Assembly (NCBI GenBank): GCA_947652605.1
Contig: OX393579.1
Location: 47,126,970-47,190,969 of the forward strand
Direction: 5' to 3'
Length of the DNA stretch: 64,000 bases
Source: Elmis aenea
Taxonomy: Eukaryota; Arthropoda; Insecta; Coleoptera; Elmidae
The notes under the pieces are model-generated. The model ran no database searches and was not told the DNA's origin. It worked only from the letters and a program-made list of their open reading frames with translations. Both the position numbers and the translations under genes were made by a program. Positions 43,451-53,937 of this stretch are shown piece by piece; positions within the stretch are counted from its first letter, which is position 1, and every line of letters begins with the position of its first letter.

Positions 43451-44632
43451 ACAGATTTTTTTAACCAATATCTGGAACTATTTAAGCTTCCCAAAAAAAT
43501 GCAAAGAACAATTTTTCCAGCCCAAAACTAAGAGCCTTATCCAAACTCTTTATTTGCACAAAAAGTGCACAGTAGTAAGCAAAAATAGCGAAGAAATCCG
43601 ACAGATTTTTTTAACTAATTTCTGGAATTATTTAAGCTTCCCAAAAAAATGCAAAGAACAATTTTTCCAGCCCAAAACTAAGAGCCTTAACCAAACTCTT
43701 TACTTGCACAAAGTGCACAGTAGTAAACAAAAATAGCGAAGAAGTCCGACAGATTTTTCAACTAATTTCTGGAATTATTTAAGCTTCCCAAAAAATGCAA
43801 AGAACAATTTTTCCAGCCCAAAACTAAGAGCCTTATCCAAACTCTTTATTTGCACAAAAAGTGCACAGTAGTAAGCAAAAATAGCGAAGAAATCCAACAG
43901 ATTTTTTCACTAATTTCTGGAATTATTTAAGCTTCCCAAAAAAATTCAAAGAACAATTTTCCAGTCCAAAACTAAGAGCCTTATCCAAACTCTTTACTTG
44001 CACAAAGTGCACAGTAGTAAACAAAAATAGCGAAAAAGTCCGACAGATTTTTCAACTAATTTCTGGAATTATTTAAGCTTCCCAAAAAATGCAAAGAACA
44101 ATTTTTCCAGCCCAAAACTAAGAGCCTTAACCAAACTCTTTATTTGCACAAAAAGTGCACAGTAGTAAGCAAAAATAGCGAAGAAATCCAACAGATTTTT
44201 CAACTAATTTCTGGAATTATTTAAGCTTCCCAAAAAAATTCAAAGAACAATTTTCCAGTCCAAAACTAAGAGCCTTATCCAAACTCTTTACTTGCACAAA
44301 GTGCACAGTAGTAAACAAAAATAGCGAAAAAGTCCGACAGATTTTTCAACTAATTTCTGGAATTATTTAAGCTTCCCAAAAAATGCAAAGAACAATTTTT
44401 CCAGCCCAAAACTAAGAGCCTTATCCAAACTCTTTATTTGCACAAAAAGTGCACAGTAGTAAGCAAAAATAGCGAAGAAATCCGACAGATTTTTTAACTA
44501 ATTTCTGGAATTATTTAAGCTTCCCAAAAAAAATGCAAATATATCTAGCTCAAAACTAAGAGCCTTACCCAAACTCTTTATTTGCACAAAGTGCACAGTA
44601 GTAAGCAAAAATAGCGGAGAAATCCGAAGTTG
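43451..44632. repeat. Satellite array: eight units of about 148 bp, partly dimeric
   Basis: Units begin at ACAGATTTTT at about 43451, 43601, 43749, 43897, 44043, 44191, 44337 and 44485. Each contains TTTAAGCTTCCCAAAAAA, CCAAAACTAAGAGCCTTA, a TGCACAAAGTGCACAGTAGT block and AAAAATAGCGAAGAA. Two variants alternate: one with TTTATTTGCACAAAAAGTGC and GTAAGCAAAAA, the other with TTTACTTGCACAAAGTGC and GTAAACAAAAA. Units 4-5 and 6-7 form almost identical 294-bp dimers, so the array is evolving as dimers. Unit 8 is divergent, as expected at an array edge. No gene. Confidence 0.95.
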
Positions 44633-46107
44633 AGAATTGAACTAATGAAAGTTCTACACGTTTCCAAGCGATATCGGAAAAATTTCTGGTATTTTAACAG
44701 CTTTAAAATTGTTTTTCTGTTTACTGAACACTAAATGGCCTATTTTCAACAACTCCTGATATCTATCAGTGTCTTTCAGGTTTCTTTGTGTATCGGAATA
44801 CAATGAAATGTAACAAATATTGGCGAAAATCTTTAAGAAAAAGGAAGAAGTGTTTCTTCTTGCAATAAATTGTATTCGAAGCAAAAAACACTAGAGCACT
44901 CAATAGTCTTGTGAATATAAATGCAGAAAACCTATAACTTTTTAAAGTATTCGTAGTAGTAATTGGATTTGGTTTAATATTTTTTATTTTAAAGCAGGAT
45001 TTGAATCTCGATAAGAATAGGTTTGGTTTAAATTAAAATTTAGTGGTTTTGGGTAATATGAGGTTTGGAATCGGTTTGGTATTTTCCAGGACAATACTGT
45101 GTACAAAAAAAAGTTATTTGCATTAAAATTGGAGCCCACAAAAGCTTATTTGAGTAACTTTAAAATTGATTCTTTGGTTACATTGCGTCACCAATGAAAT
45201 GTATTTCAATAACGGAACAACCTTTTAAAAAATTGCCATCTGGAAGCTGTAAAAGTTTTCCTTGATAAGGTTTGGAATATTTAGTTAACAATGGATTCCG
45301 GGAAATAAATGGTTTAGAGCCCTTTTCTGACTTGTGTGAGTTTGCTTTGGTCTGTATTTTTTCTGCTGAGCCTTACCAGCAATTTTGCAAACATGCCGAA
45401 GGACTTGTTTTATTGAGGCAATTAAGTTTGCAACAAATATCTTACCGTTGGAATACTTAAAAATAGTGGTATGTTTTATATTTGATCGCGTTATTAAAAA
45501 AGCACGTAAAAATATGGTTGTCAACTTAAGGCAATTAAAAAAGAAAACTAATCCTTTATTTATTTTTATTGTATTTTAATATTTAGAAAATCTTAAGTTA
45601 TTTTCAGTGAAGTCGAAAAATAGTAGTCAAAATAATAAACTAAAAGCAAACGCATATTAAAAGCGAATAACGTTCGGTTATTTCTTTGGTGTTGTAATCG
45701 TTGTGGAACAATTAATAACATCGGCAGGTACTTGGTAAATTTTCATAGAAAAAAGTAAAATATTTTAATGCAAAAAAATTTATAACTTATTTTCAAAATT
45801 AATTTGGTCAAGTTCACCTAACAATGTTACCAAAAAATGTATTATTTAAAACTAAAGCAAATTTGAGATGTCTTAGAGCAGCGTTTCTTAAATTCGATTC
45901 CACGTAGTTCTGGAGTTCAGCGAAGCAATAGAAGTGGTTCCGTCAGAAAATAGTAAAAACATTAATAATCTTAATTACTTAATAGAAAAACACATTGAGT
46001 TGTGTTTTTACACCTGACGGGCGCGAAGTTATCCCAAATAAAATGCACAAATTTTCTTTGAATGTATGTTAATTATGTTTAACAATTTGATAAATTTAAT
46101 ATAACGG
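44633..46107. other. Non-coding stretch
   Basis: No gene recognised. CAGCGTTTCTTAAATTCGAT near 45880 resembles a hAT end without a detectable partner. Overlapping frames at 45272-45579 show no family similarity. Confidence 0.4.
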
Positions 46108-46570
46108 TTCAATTTTTTTTACACATACAAATATTGATATAATACACCTAACTTTCTTATTTTAAATAGAAACGATAGTTGGCTTTGACATGAATTGAAA
46201 GCTTATTTTCTGCGCTTTTTAAAAATATATAATTTGCTTATGTTTGCCATTTAAAATAAGAAAGTTAGGTGTAATATATCGGTATTGATATGAGTAAAAA
46301 ACAATTGAACATTACTGTCTTATTAAGGACAAAAAACCATGCCAAAAATGTCTTTAAAGTTTTTCTCTAGCTTTTCGTTTAAGAGAGATATTTAACATTT
46401 TTGAAAATTGCCAAAAATCGGTTTTTGGCTATATTTCGAAAATTAAAAAAGATATCAAAAATCTGTTTACTGCAATGAATTTCTCTCGAAAAAATAAATC
46501 GAGACTACGTACTTAGTTTTTTTCTATCTCCGATAATAACCGAGATGGGCATCGAAAATAGGCCACCCTG
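46108..46570. mobile_element. Left-truncated copy of the CAGGGTGGCC element
   Basis: The right end, GGGCATCGAAAATAGGCCAC then CCTG, and the interior modules (TTAGGTGTAATATATC, AAGTTTTTCTCTAGC, GAAAAATAAATCGAGACTAC-like) match the element at 13610-15448. The left terminal arm is missing. Non-coding. Confidence 0.75.
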
Positions 46571-47936
46571 TACATTTGATTTTTGCAAACTTATGGAATG
46601 CATTCCTTAAACAATTACAAACAAAAAAAATCGAATATTTAATTATCGTTCTTGTTAGTATTAAAGAGAAAGTTGAAGTAAAAATAAAACACCTATTTTA
46701 TTCATCTGAGTGTCTTTAAACAGATTCCAATTGTGATAAAAAGGTATTTGTATTTAAAATGAAAAACTATTGGTATAGAGATAAATTTATCGGGCAAAAA
46801 AAAAGTGTAACATTTATAAACACAATTATTATACCTATTTATAAATTACAAAAAAATCATTCTAGTTTCAAATGTTCAAAAAATTAATCTTTAAAATAGG
46901 AAAAGTGTCATTAAAATACTTTAAAAATTCATTCTGAACATATTAGTACGTTTCATGGAGTTTTTGTCTTGTTATCAAATCAAATATTTCTTTTACTTAC
47001 AATTAGTACGTCCAGCTGCATCGTGGAATTCTTTTTCGTTTTTAAAACTCTTTGGTATGGTTTAATTGTAAATAACAAACTTAAACAAAATCAAATCGAG
47101 GTGCAATTGTACACAACGCTTTTTATGTTTTCACGACTTTAATAAATTGTAAAATTTTTGGGCGTGACCTTGTTTTTAAAAAATCGTTAAATTCTGTGCT
47201 CGCTGAAATTTGAGATACAATGAGGACGTACTGGGTGATTTTTACAGTTAAGTTTAACGATCAATCAATCAAGGAGTCAGCTTAATTGCTGGAGGGAACA
47301 GAACATATATATCCGACAGAAACAGTTGAAAAATAATTAATGTACTTCGCTGAATAGTAGATGGTACTTACTCGACCTAATAAGATGCAGAGTGCGGACC
47401 ATTTCTCTCTTCAATTATACAGCAGAATGCTTTTCGCGAAATACATGGTGGGTCATAAGTACGGTGACCTTACGTACTTTATTATAAAGAACAGTCCTTT
47501 CTTTCAAAGCGATGTCCTTTAGATTTATTTATATTTTGGAAACTTGTTCTTTATTTTAAAATTTGCGACATTAAATTATTTGGTGTTTATTGTACAGGCC
47601 AGTTGATATCGAATTTACAACAGTAAAAATGTATTTGTACTATTTATTTCACACAAGTTGAAGTTTGTAAGGAAATTTGTGATGAAATAATTTCAGTATT
47701 AAAAACTATCGGAATACAGTAAAGCTAGGTGGTCTCAAAATATACTTTTTGGTGCAGAAGAAATGTCCTACAATTCTCAAACCCTGTTTTAATGATTCTT
47801 CGCCGAAGCACGGTTTTTTCCAATTGTCAAGCTTCACCTTCTCATAAACACATTCCTAAAATTGTATCTCAGAATATTTAAATGTGCAAAACTTTCGTTA
47901 CTTAAAAATAATTTAAACTACAATAATTATCTGAAC
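46571..47936. other. Non-coding AT-rich stretch
   Basis: No gene recognised. Confidence 0.45.
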
Positions 47937-48632
47937 GTTTTTTGTGAACCGAGGTGCTTATTTTTCCAAACAAATTTCAGCTTTTGCAGGGGTCTAGTTT
48001 TTAGCGTTTTTCTCGGGAACCATTTGAGATAATTTTGAAAACTTTGCATTGTTTTACTCGCAAAGGATGCGCACATCGGAAAATAAGAAATTTTGAATTT
48101 TTTCTAACACGGTGTCATGGCTTACGCTTACGCGATCGCAAAAATGACCATTTCTAAGCACCATTTTCGGACGTCCGTAAAGAATACTAAACACACTTTA
48201 AAATGCACTTTTTACAACTCATCAGATGCGCCCATCTTTTAGCTACATTTTGATCCCAAATTCAAGAATATTGCACACGTCATAACGAAGTTATGAATTT
48301 TTTTGTGAACCGAGGTGCTTTGTTATCCAAACAAATTTCGGCTTTTGCAGGGGTCTAGTTTTTGGCGTTTTTCTCGGGAACCGTTTGAGATAATTTTGAA
48401 AACTTTGCATTGTTTTACTCGCAAAGGATGCGCGCATCGGAAAATAAGAAATTTTGATTTTTTTCCAACACGGTGTCATGGCTTACGCGATCGCAAAAAT
48501 GACCATTTCTAAGCACCATTTTCGGACGTCCGTAAAGAATACTAAACACTTTAAAATGCACTTTCTACAAGTCATATCAGATGCTCCCATCTTTTAGCTA
48601 CATTTTGAGCCCAAATTCAAGAATATTGCACA
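47937..48632. repeat. Tandem duplication, two units about 361 bp apart
   Basis: Unit 1 (about 47937-48279) and unit 2 (about 48299-48632) share TTTGTGAACCGAGGTGCTT, GCTTTTGCAGGGGTCTAGTT, CTCGCAAAGGATGCGC and CATTTTCGGACGTCCGTAAA, with few differences. They are separated by a short linker with the palindrome ATAACGAAGTTAT. The phrase TCGGGAACCGTTTGAGATAA resembles arms of the 52208-53098 element, so the unit may derive from a related element. No gene. Confidence 0.88.
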
Positions 48633-48711
48633 TCCACAGGTCTAGAGCAATTATTATTCTCATTGTTTTAATGGTTTCTTACTGTGTAATAATTGCTCTA
48701 GACCTGTGGAT
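48632..48711. repeat. Perfect 25-bp inverted repeat (hairpin, 30-bp loop)
   Basis: Arms 48632-48656 and 48687-48711 are exact complements. The left arm starts ATCCACAGGTCTAGAGCAAT. It begins where the second duplicated unit ends. It could be a short MITE or a replication-slippage product. No target duplication recognised. Confidence 0.85.
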
Positions 48712-48911
48712 ATATATACGCAAAACAACGTTTGAGGGTCCATACACCTTATAAAGCCATAATTAAAAACACTAAAAATATGAGTAATAAGTACTTAACC
48801 CCAAAAAGTGCAACCAATGTATAAAATAGGATGGTCAGTCAAAATATATTACTTACTGATCTTTGATTAACATATTTCACGTAATTTATATCCATTTATT
48901 TTTCGACGTTT

Positions 48912-49026
48912 CGGTGAATTGCTTATTCGGTGAATTGCTTATTCGGTGAATTGAAATTCGGTGAATTGCTATCGGTGAATTGCTATCGGTGAATTGCTTT
49001 CGGTGAATTGGTTTTCGGTGAATCTT
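48912..49026. repeat. Short tandem repeat, CGGTGAATTGCTTATT type
   Basis: Eight units of 14-16 bp with a constant CGGTGAATTG core and a variable spacer. The 64-codon minus-strand frame over it is a by-product of the repeat. Confidence 0.85.
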
Positions 49027-49409
49027 CCGGATACCACATAATTTGAAGGGTGTCGGAATCATCCGGCCATTAAATACCATTGTTTATTGTGCGAATGAAA
49101 AAGAAGGGCGAATGTGGCAAGTAACAAATGCAAATAGCTTTTGAAGTCTGTTTGCGGTATTAATTGATAGGTTTGATGTTTTTGTATTCATTTATTAAAA
49201 CACACAATGTTTAATTTTACCAAGCTAAAAGAGTGTATCATATGATATATGAGTATGCATATAATTTTGTCCATGAAAATTACAGAATCATACATGTTTT
49301 TATAAAAATATGCATACTTTCAAATTATAGTGAAGGGATGGAATTAAATACATAGCACGCACTCAGTTAACTAAATTAAAATAACAGGTTTATAAAAGGC
49401 TGCAGAGAT
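49027..49409. other. Non-coding AT-rich stretch
   Basis: No gene recognised. Confidence 0.4.
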
Positions 49410-49774
49410 TGTCACGTTCCCCAACAATGACAACCAAAAATGTCCGGCGCCTTCACCAATAATGTCACGTTTACCCGTCGTGACACTCAAGCACTCAACT
49501 AACACCAAAAATTACACGATCAGTTACTTATGAAGAGCTACGGGGGCGTTAACTAAGTATACTTACTCAAATAAGTCCAAAGACGGGAGTATCCGCTTGG
49601 CTTAAACTATTTACTAACAAGCACTTGGCTACACAAATATCGGATTTCAACAATGATAGCTCAGTCACAAAAATATAAAATAATACAGAACTGATAATAT
49701 ACAAACAGCGGCTTTTTGGGGTCTAAACCCCCCTGTTGGGTCTCCAACTGTAGCCTCGAAAGAAGTTTGGGACA
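49410..49774 (-). mobile_element. Possible solo LTR, 365 bp
   Basis: The block starts TGTCACGTTCCCC and ends AAGTTTGGGACA on the plus strand, so it has TG...CA ends with TGTC/GACA inverted. It is GC-richer than its flanks, and its minus strand has the AGCCAAGCG motif seen in the probable LTR at 30722-31381. I found no target duplication, primer site or internal coding region, so this is tentative. Confidence 0.4.
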
Positions 49775-50299
49775 AATAACTGTAAGTGAGCAAATATCAA
49801 AATTGGTAAAGTCTGTGTAAAGTCTGTGTAAATATGATAATATTTTATTGCAAATTGTTGGACAGGTTAGGCTATCTAAACACGTTCACTGTTCAAGCAC
49901 TGTTTTATATTGGACGTCACATGTCCACATACTTTAACAACATATTTAATTGTTTTGAAATTACATACATGGGACGTTCATGAGTCATATGTGGTACAAA
50001 ATATTTGCTCAATAAGCTTTAGATAACCCTTTTTCATTTTTATATCAGTGCCTTCAGCTGCACGTTTATGTTGATATTCAAGTTTAATTTGACGTTTGGC
50101 ATATATGACTCAAGGACAGTAAACGTGTTAAATAAACTGGTGTGGCCACCAAATAACTTTCACCGTAGTTATATTGTGTGTATTTTTGGTGCTGATCTTT
50201 AATTATATAATTATCAAATCATTATTAATATTTTAACAATATCAATTTCAACTTTATCAAAATTTCAACAGGATCAGTTCATTTCATCATCATCATTGA
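49775..50299. other. Non-coding AT-rich stretch
   Basis: No gene recognised. A short direct repeat GTAAAGTCTGTGTAAAGTCT lies near 49807. Confidence 0.4.
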
Positions 50300-50365
50300 A
50301 ACTTCCCTGAGGATGCTGACAAAACTCAGTCAGCGAAACATGTAGGACGTTTTAATAAAAAATAA
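50300..50365 (+). ncRNA. Hammerhead ribozyme-like core
   Basis: CTGAGGA (50307-50313) is followed by a perfect 6-bp stem, GCTGAC/GTCAGC (50315-50320, 50329-50334), with loop AAAACTCA, then GAAAC (50335-50339). This is the order and spacing of the hammerhead catalytic core: CUGANGA, stem II, GAAAC. A short possible stem III (ACAT/ACGT) and a GTTT cleavage-site candidate follow, then A-rich sequence with AATAAA. Stem I is not convincing. Penelope-like elements carry such motifs, but no reverse transcriptase is nearby. Activity is unproven. Confidence 0.45.
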
Positions 50366-50948
50366 TAATAAACCTGTTAAAAAACCAGCAAACCATCGTT
50401 TTAATTTAACCTTATATGTGTAAGCGTGTGTATAAAAAGTTCAAATTCTAATTAACATCTAGTTAACATTATTTTTGTATAATGGCGTCTGTCAAACTGT
50501 CGTTTCACGCACGTGTTTATGTCCTATATACAACCACATGCGTGTAGTTATCATAATCTTTGAAGTAATTTTGCCAAAGTAAAATGTAAAATATATTATT
50601 AATTTTTTGATAAAAACATAAATTATGTTACCCAAATATTTAATTAAGAGACTAGAAAGTATATGTACGTGGTTTGATCAAATAATACCAAGAAAATCGA
50701 AGTGATTACTTTTAGGTTAGTTCTCTGCAGCTTCTGTACACTGGTGCTAGCTCTCATATTACTTCTGTAATCACTCTCAGGTATTTCATCTCAATTGTTA
50801 AAAAAATTACATCATTTTAACGAGCTCCTCAACTTTAGAAATAAAAAGGGTCACAAGAGGCAATATGAGATAACTATGGAGGGCGAGGAATAGTAATGAC
50901 TTAGTTTTAGCCAAATATTGCCTTACTATAAGGAAACAGTTGAAGAGT

Positions 50949-51144
50949 TAAGACTCTTTCTGGTCTTTTGTCAAGGGACGAGGAACAAACTTTGTAGTAA
51001 CACGACTCATACCTAGAATATTGGTCAAAATGTTTTGGCAAGAAACGTATGATATTTCTAGTTCTTCTGCCACCTCCTCAACTGTCCGTCGTCGGTTGGC
51101 GCGAATCAGAACTTTAAACACTTTTGCGTCTGCGTTAGAGGTTT
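50949..51144 (-). pseudogene. mariner transposase N-terminal fragment
   Basis: The minus-strand frame from 51144 reads NADAKVFKVLIRANRRRTVE, EVAEELEISYVSCQNILTNI, LGMSRVTTKFVPRPLTKDQK and ES, then a stop. The pattern R-R--T---E-A-ELGISYGS-QNIL---LGM-RV--KFVPRLLT-EQK is the second helix-turn-helix region of mariner transposases, which binds the transposon ends, and the WVPHELT/KFVPRLLT linker needed for dimerisation. The first helix-turn-helix and the whole DD34D catalytic domain are missing or unrecognisable beyond the stop. About 65 residues remain of the usual 345. No mariner terminal repeats were found next to it. Confidence 0.85.
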
Positions 51145-51240
51145 TATCAACTTTGTTCTAGAAACCGGTCATCAAGCGAAACGCCACGCCTCCAAAGGCG
51201 ATCATATAAAGCCAACAACAAATCCCACCATAAATCAGTC

Positions 51241-51280
51241 GTTTTGAAACAGACCAAGACAGTATGGTCGAAACGTCAAC
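51241..51280 (+). other. Degenerate hammerhead-like segment
   Basis: GACC (51252-51255) and GGTC (51266-51269) can form a stem followed by GAAACGTC (51270-51277), as in stem II plus GAAAC of the hammerhead-like repeats at 40250 and 50300. The upstream CUGANGA block is changed to TTGAAACA, so at best this is a decayed copy. Confidence 0.25.
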
Positions 51281-52115
51281 ACGAAACGAAAAACACGCGG
51301 TTCCAAACACGGGAACGAGGACTGTAACATGGACTTAGTGCAGTTTAGTTCGTCAAAAACGAAAATAAATACTTTGAAGCGTGCCTGATCATTTTAGCTT
51401 TTTGCCCATATTTTGTATAACATTAAATACAAAAGCTGCGCGTACTAGAAGTGAACGAGTACTCTTGTCTCTTAAAGTTGCTTGTTTCCTTCTAGTTTTT
51501 TATTCTGAATGTAAACCGTCAAATTTGCGAATGACTGACATAGCTTCTAGTTTTGCTGCGGGCAAGCTGCTTAATGTGGTTGAAATAATAATTATTGTTA
51601 CGTTCTAAAAACTATTAGCAAATTTAACATGTTGTGAAGAAAACTGTTACTCTACTATTAGGTGAGAGGCTTTTGTTTTTGCTCACGGATGTGGGTTTTG
51701 TATGTAAGTCTCCTTCTTCCTCCTGTAATCTTTGGCCAACTCTCTAGACCCACCATAATAGACCACTCTGTTTATGACAACTTCTTCAACCTTCTAATTC
51801 CAGATTTGTTTGGTTTTTCCGATTTTTTTTCCAATCGTTCTTCATAGGCTCCTCTGTGCGTTCTAACAATCTTAGCTCTGTCTCCTGGATGTTATGCTCA
51901 ATTCATTTATTTAAGTTTTCACTGTATTTCATTTTAGATTCAGACTCCACGCGTTTTTTCCTTTAGTTCTTTCTCCCTCATTTCCACACGCCTAATCTGG
52001 GTCTTTCGATTTTTGTCATGGTTTGCGATTTGATAATCCGTTACTATTGTTTTTTGTTGTTTTCATCTTTTTTAAAAAATATTTCTTTATTGTCTTAAAT
52101 AGCCTTGCTGCTAAA
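51281..52115. other. Non-coding stretch with weak coding-like composition
   Basis: Minus-strand frames at about 51660-52000 read like charged protein (for example RRVEMREKELKEKTRG) with stops. This might be a very old LINE or gene relic, but I cannot tie it to a family. Confidence 0.35.
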
Positions 52116-52121
52116 TTTAGT

Positions 52122-53475
52122 AGTAGAAGTAGTCTTTATTTGTTCTGAATATCCAAAAAGGCGAAGAACATGTCACAATAATGATAATACACATATGTAC
52201 GCATAAACAGTGTGTTTGAAATTCGAGTTTAAGCATGGGGATCTCACTTATTATAATAGCTAGAATATAGGTTTAAATTCGGCAAAGTTGCTAAATTTGG
52301 TGCTCATTAATAATGCGAAGAGAAATTGGAGATATCTCAAACGGTATCCGAGAAAATTGGGAAAAACCGGAAAATACGATTTTTGAAAATCGTCTATAAC
52401 TCCTTCGGAGTTTAAAATATTTTTAATGTGTTAAAACATTGCCAAGGCAACTTTTTAAGCCGAATCGGATGGTGGTCACAAATTTTTCCTAGATCTTTGT
52501 TTTTTCTTATGAGCGCAATTTTTGCTGTTTACATAATCAAATAGCATTTATTTTTCTAAATCCATTGATGTATCACACATGGTATTTTACTTTTCTTTCA
52601 TCAAATTTCAAAAAATACGTTTTAAACAATAACCATTGTAAATCAGGTAGGCCGGTCATTGTAGTTTATGTTTTTTGCATGACAACCGATCAACAAACTA
52701 AAAGTTTTGAAGACCTGTTAGTCGTAAAAATGAACTTTTAATAACGAAGAAAAACGCGATATGCTGCCCATAAGAAAAAAAAAAGTTGATTGTTTAAAAC
52801 AAAAACGAATCGACCTAGGAAAAATTTGTGACCACCATCCGATTCGGCTTAAACAGTTGCTTGGGCAATGTTTTTACACATTTAAAATATTTCAAACTCC
52901 AAAGGAGTTATAAACGATTTACAAAAATAGACTTTCCAGTTTTTCCTAATTTTCTCGGATACCGTTTGAGATATTTCCAATTTCTCTTTGGATTATCAAT
53001 AAGCATCGAATCTAGCAACTTTGCCAAATTTAAACCAATACTCTAGCTATTATAATAAGCGAGATCCCCATGCTTAAACTCGAATTTTAAACACCCTGTA
53101 TACAACACAAAATTATATTTACTTTAAAGAGTTTTTAAAGTAAGCGTCATTAAGATATTCACTAACTTCATAGTAAGCTTTAGAGATTAGAACATTTCTT
53201 AATCTTTTCTTCAAGTCGGGGGTGGGTATTTTTTTTATACCTTCAGGTATTGGAGCATGGTTTCTTATATTCATGAAAATTATTTCTTACGAAAAGGATG
53301 GCTTTAAGAATGAATATACCGCAAAAATTTAATATTTATTTGTCACAAAAAGTGTCTTTAGAGTGATCTCGGTAGTTTAGACCAAAAATAGTTCTTATAC
53401 ATCGCTTTTGTTCGATAAAGAGGCTTTCAGAGTTTATTTTCTCATGTACTTCTGTGATCTTAGCAGGGCATAAAA
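52122..53475 (-). pseudogene. LINE C-terminal and 3' UTR relic, split by a TIR element
   Basis: On the minus strand from about 53455 the frame reads ITEVHEKINSESLFIEQKRC, IRTIFGLNYRDHSKDTFCDK, then, after a stop, FILKAILFVRNNFHEYKKP. A frame change near 53270 leads to KIPTPDLKKRLRNVLISKAY and YEVSEYLNDAYFKNSLK with a stop. QKRxIRxIxGxxxRDHxxxxF and the LxxKxxxxxxxxxN-FK end are the C-terminal tail of CR1/L2/Jockey-like LINE proteins. A 3' UTR follows, is broken by the 52208-53098 element, and resumes to AATAAAG and a CTACTA run near 52122. The upstream side is cut by the hAT element at 53464-53929. The reverse-transcriptase core is absent. Confidence 0.75.
52208..53098. mobile_element. TIR element, 891 bp, in the LINE 3' UTR
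   Basis: Left CAGTGTGTTTGAAATTCGAG and right end complement CAGGGTGTTTAAAATTCGAG are inverted. The arms pair over about 300 bp (GGGGATCTC-CTTATTATAA, AGATATCTCAAACGGTATCC, CCGAATCGGATGGTGGTCAC). The centre is unpaired and non-coding. TA follows on the right; the left dinucleotide is AA. A left-truncated relative is at 54970-55651, and a fragment is at about 37844. Confidence 0.85.
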
Positions 53476-53929
53476 CCGGTTAAACATTATTGTTAGTCTG
53501 TAAAATAGACTCTTTACCGAAACCAAAACTGCAATTTTTAATGGAAAAAAAAAACGATAATCTATAACAAAAATAATTAAAAACCGGTTTTTTAACATCT
53601 TTTTTTAATAAAAATTACTTGAAAAAGTACAAAATTTGTATTAAATGCGATTAGTTTAGTAAAAGTCATTACTGAACGCTTGATTGTACATACATTATAA
53701 AATTTATTATAAATAGATAAAATCTTTTCATCCTTTGCATTCCTAATCTAAATAATTTCAAAAACCGGTTTTTTAACCGGTTTATAAGTTAAATCGGTTT
53801 TGTACACAAAACCAGTTTTTTTACGAAAAAAACTGGTGTTTAAACAAAAACCGTTATAAAAATAAAGTTCTCGATTTCGGTTCATCGTTAACGAATTATT
53901 TTTTCGGTTTCGAGCGCTGGATCTTAGAA
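53464..53929. mobile_element. Non-autonomous hAT element, 466 bp
   Basis: Left end CAGGGCATAAAACCGGTTAA, right end GGTTTCGAGCGCTG. An exact 8-bp duplication, GATCTTAG, flanks it (53456-53463, 53930-53937). The interior repeats AACCGGTTTT and AAAACCGGTTTTTTAAC in both orientations. Terminal inverted repeats are short and imperfect, but the exact duplication supports the boundaries. No coding sequence. Confidence 0.82.
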
Positions 53930-53937
53930 TTGTTTAT

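Noticed and set aside
43554..43736. 60-codon ORF in the satellite
   Set aside because: It spans just over one unit of non-coding satellite and is not kept in other units.
45879..46030. CAGCGTTTCTTAAATTCG as a hAT end
   Set aside because: The flanking 8-mer is not repeated downstream and no inverted partner was found.
48280..48300. ATAACGAAGTTAT linker resembles half of a loxP arm
   Set aside because: Only one short palindrome is present, without the 8-bp spacer and second arm, and there is no phage context. Chance similarity in AT-rich DNA.
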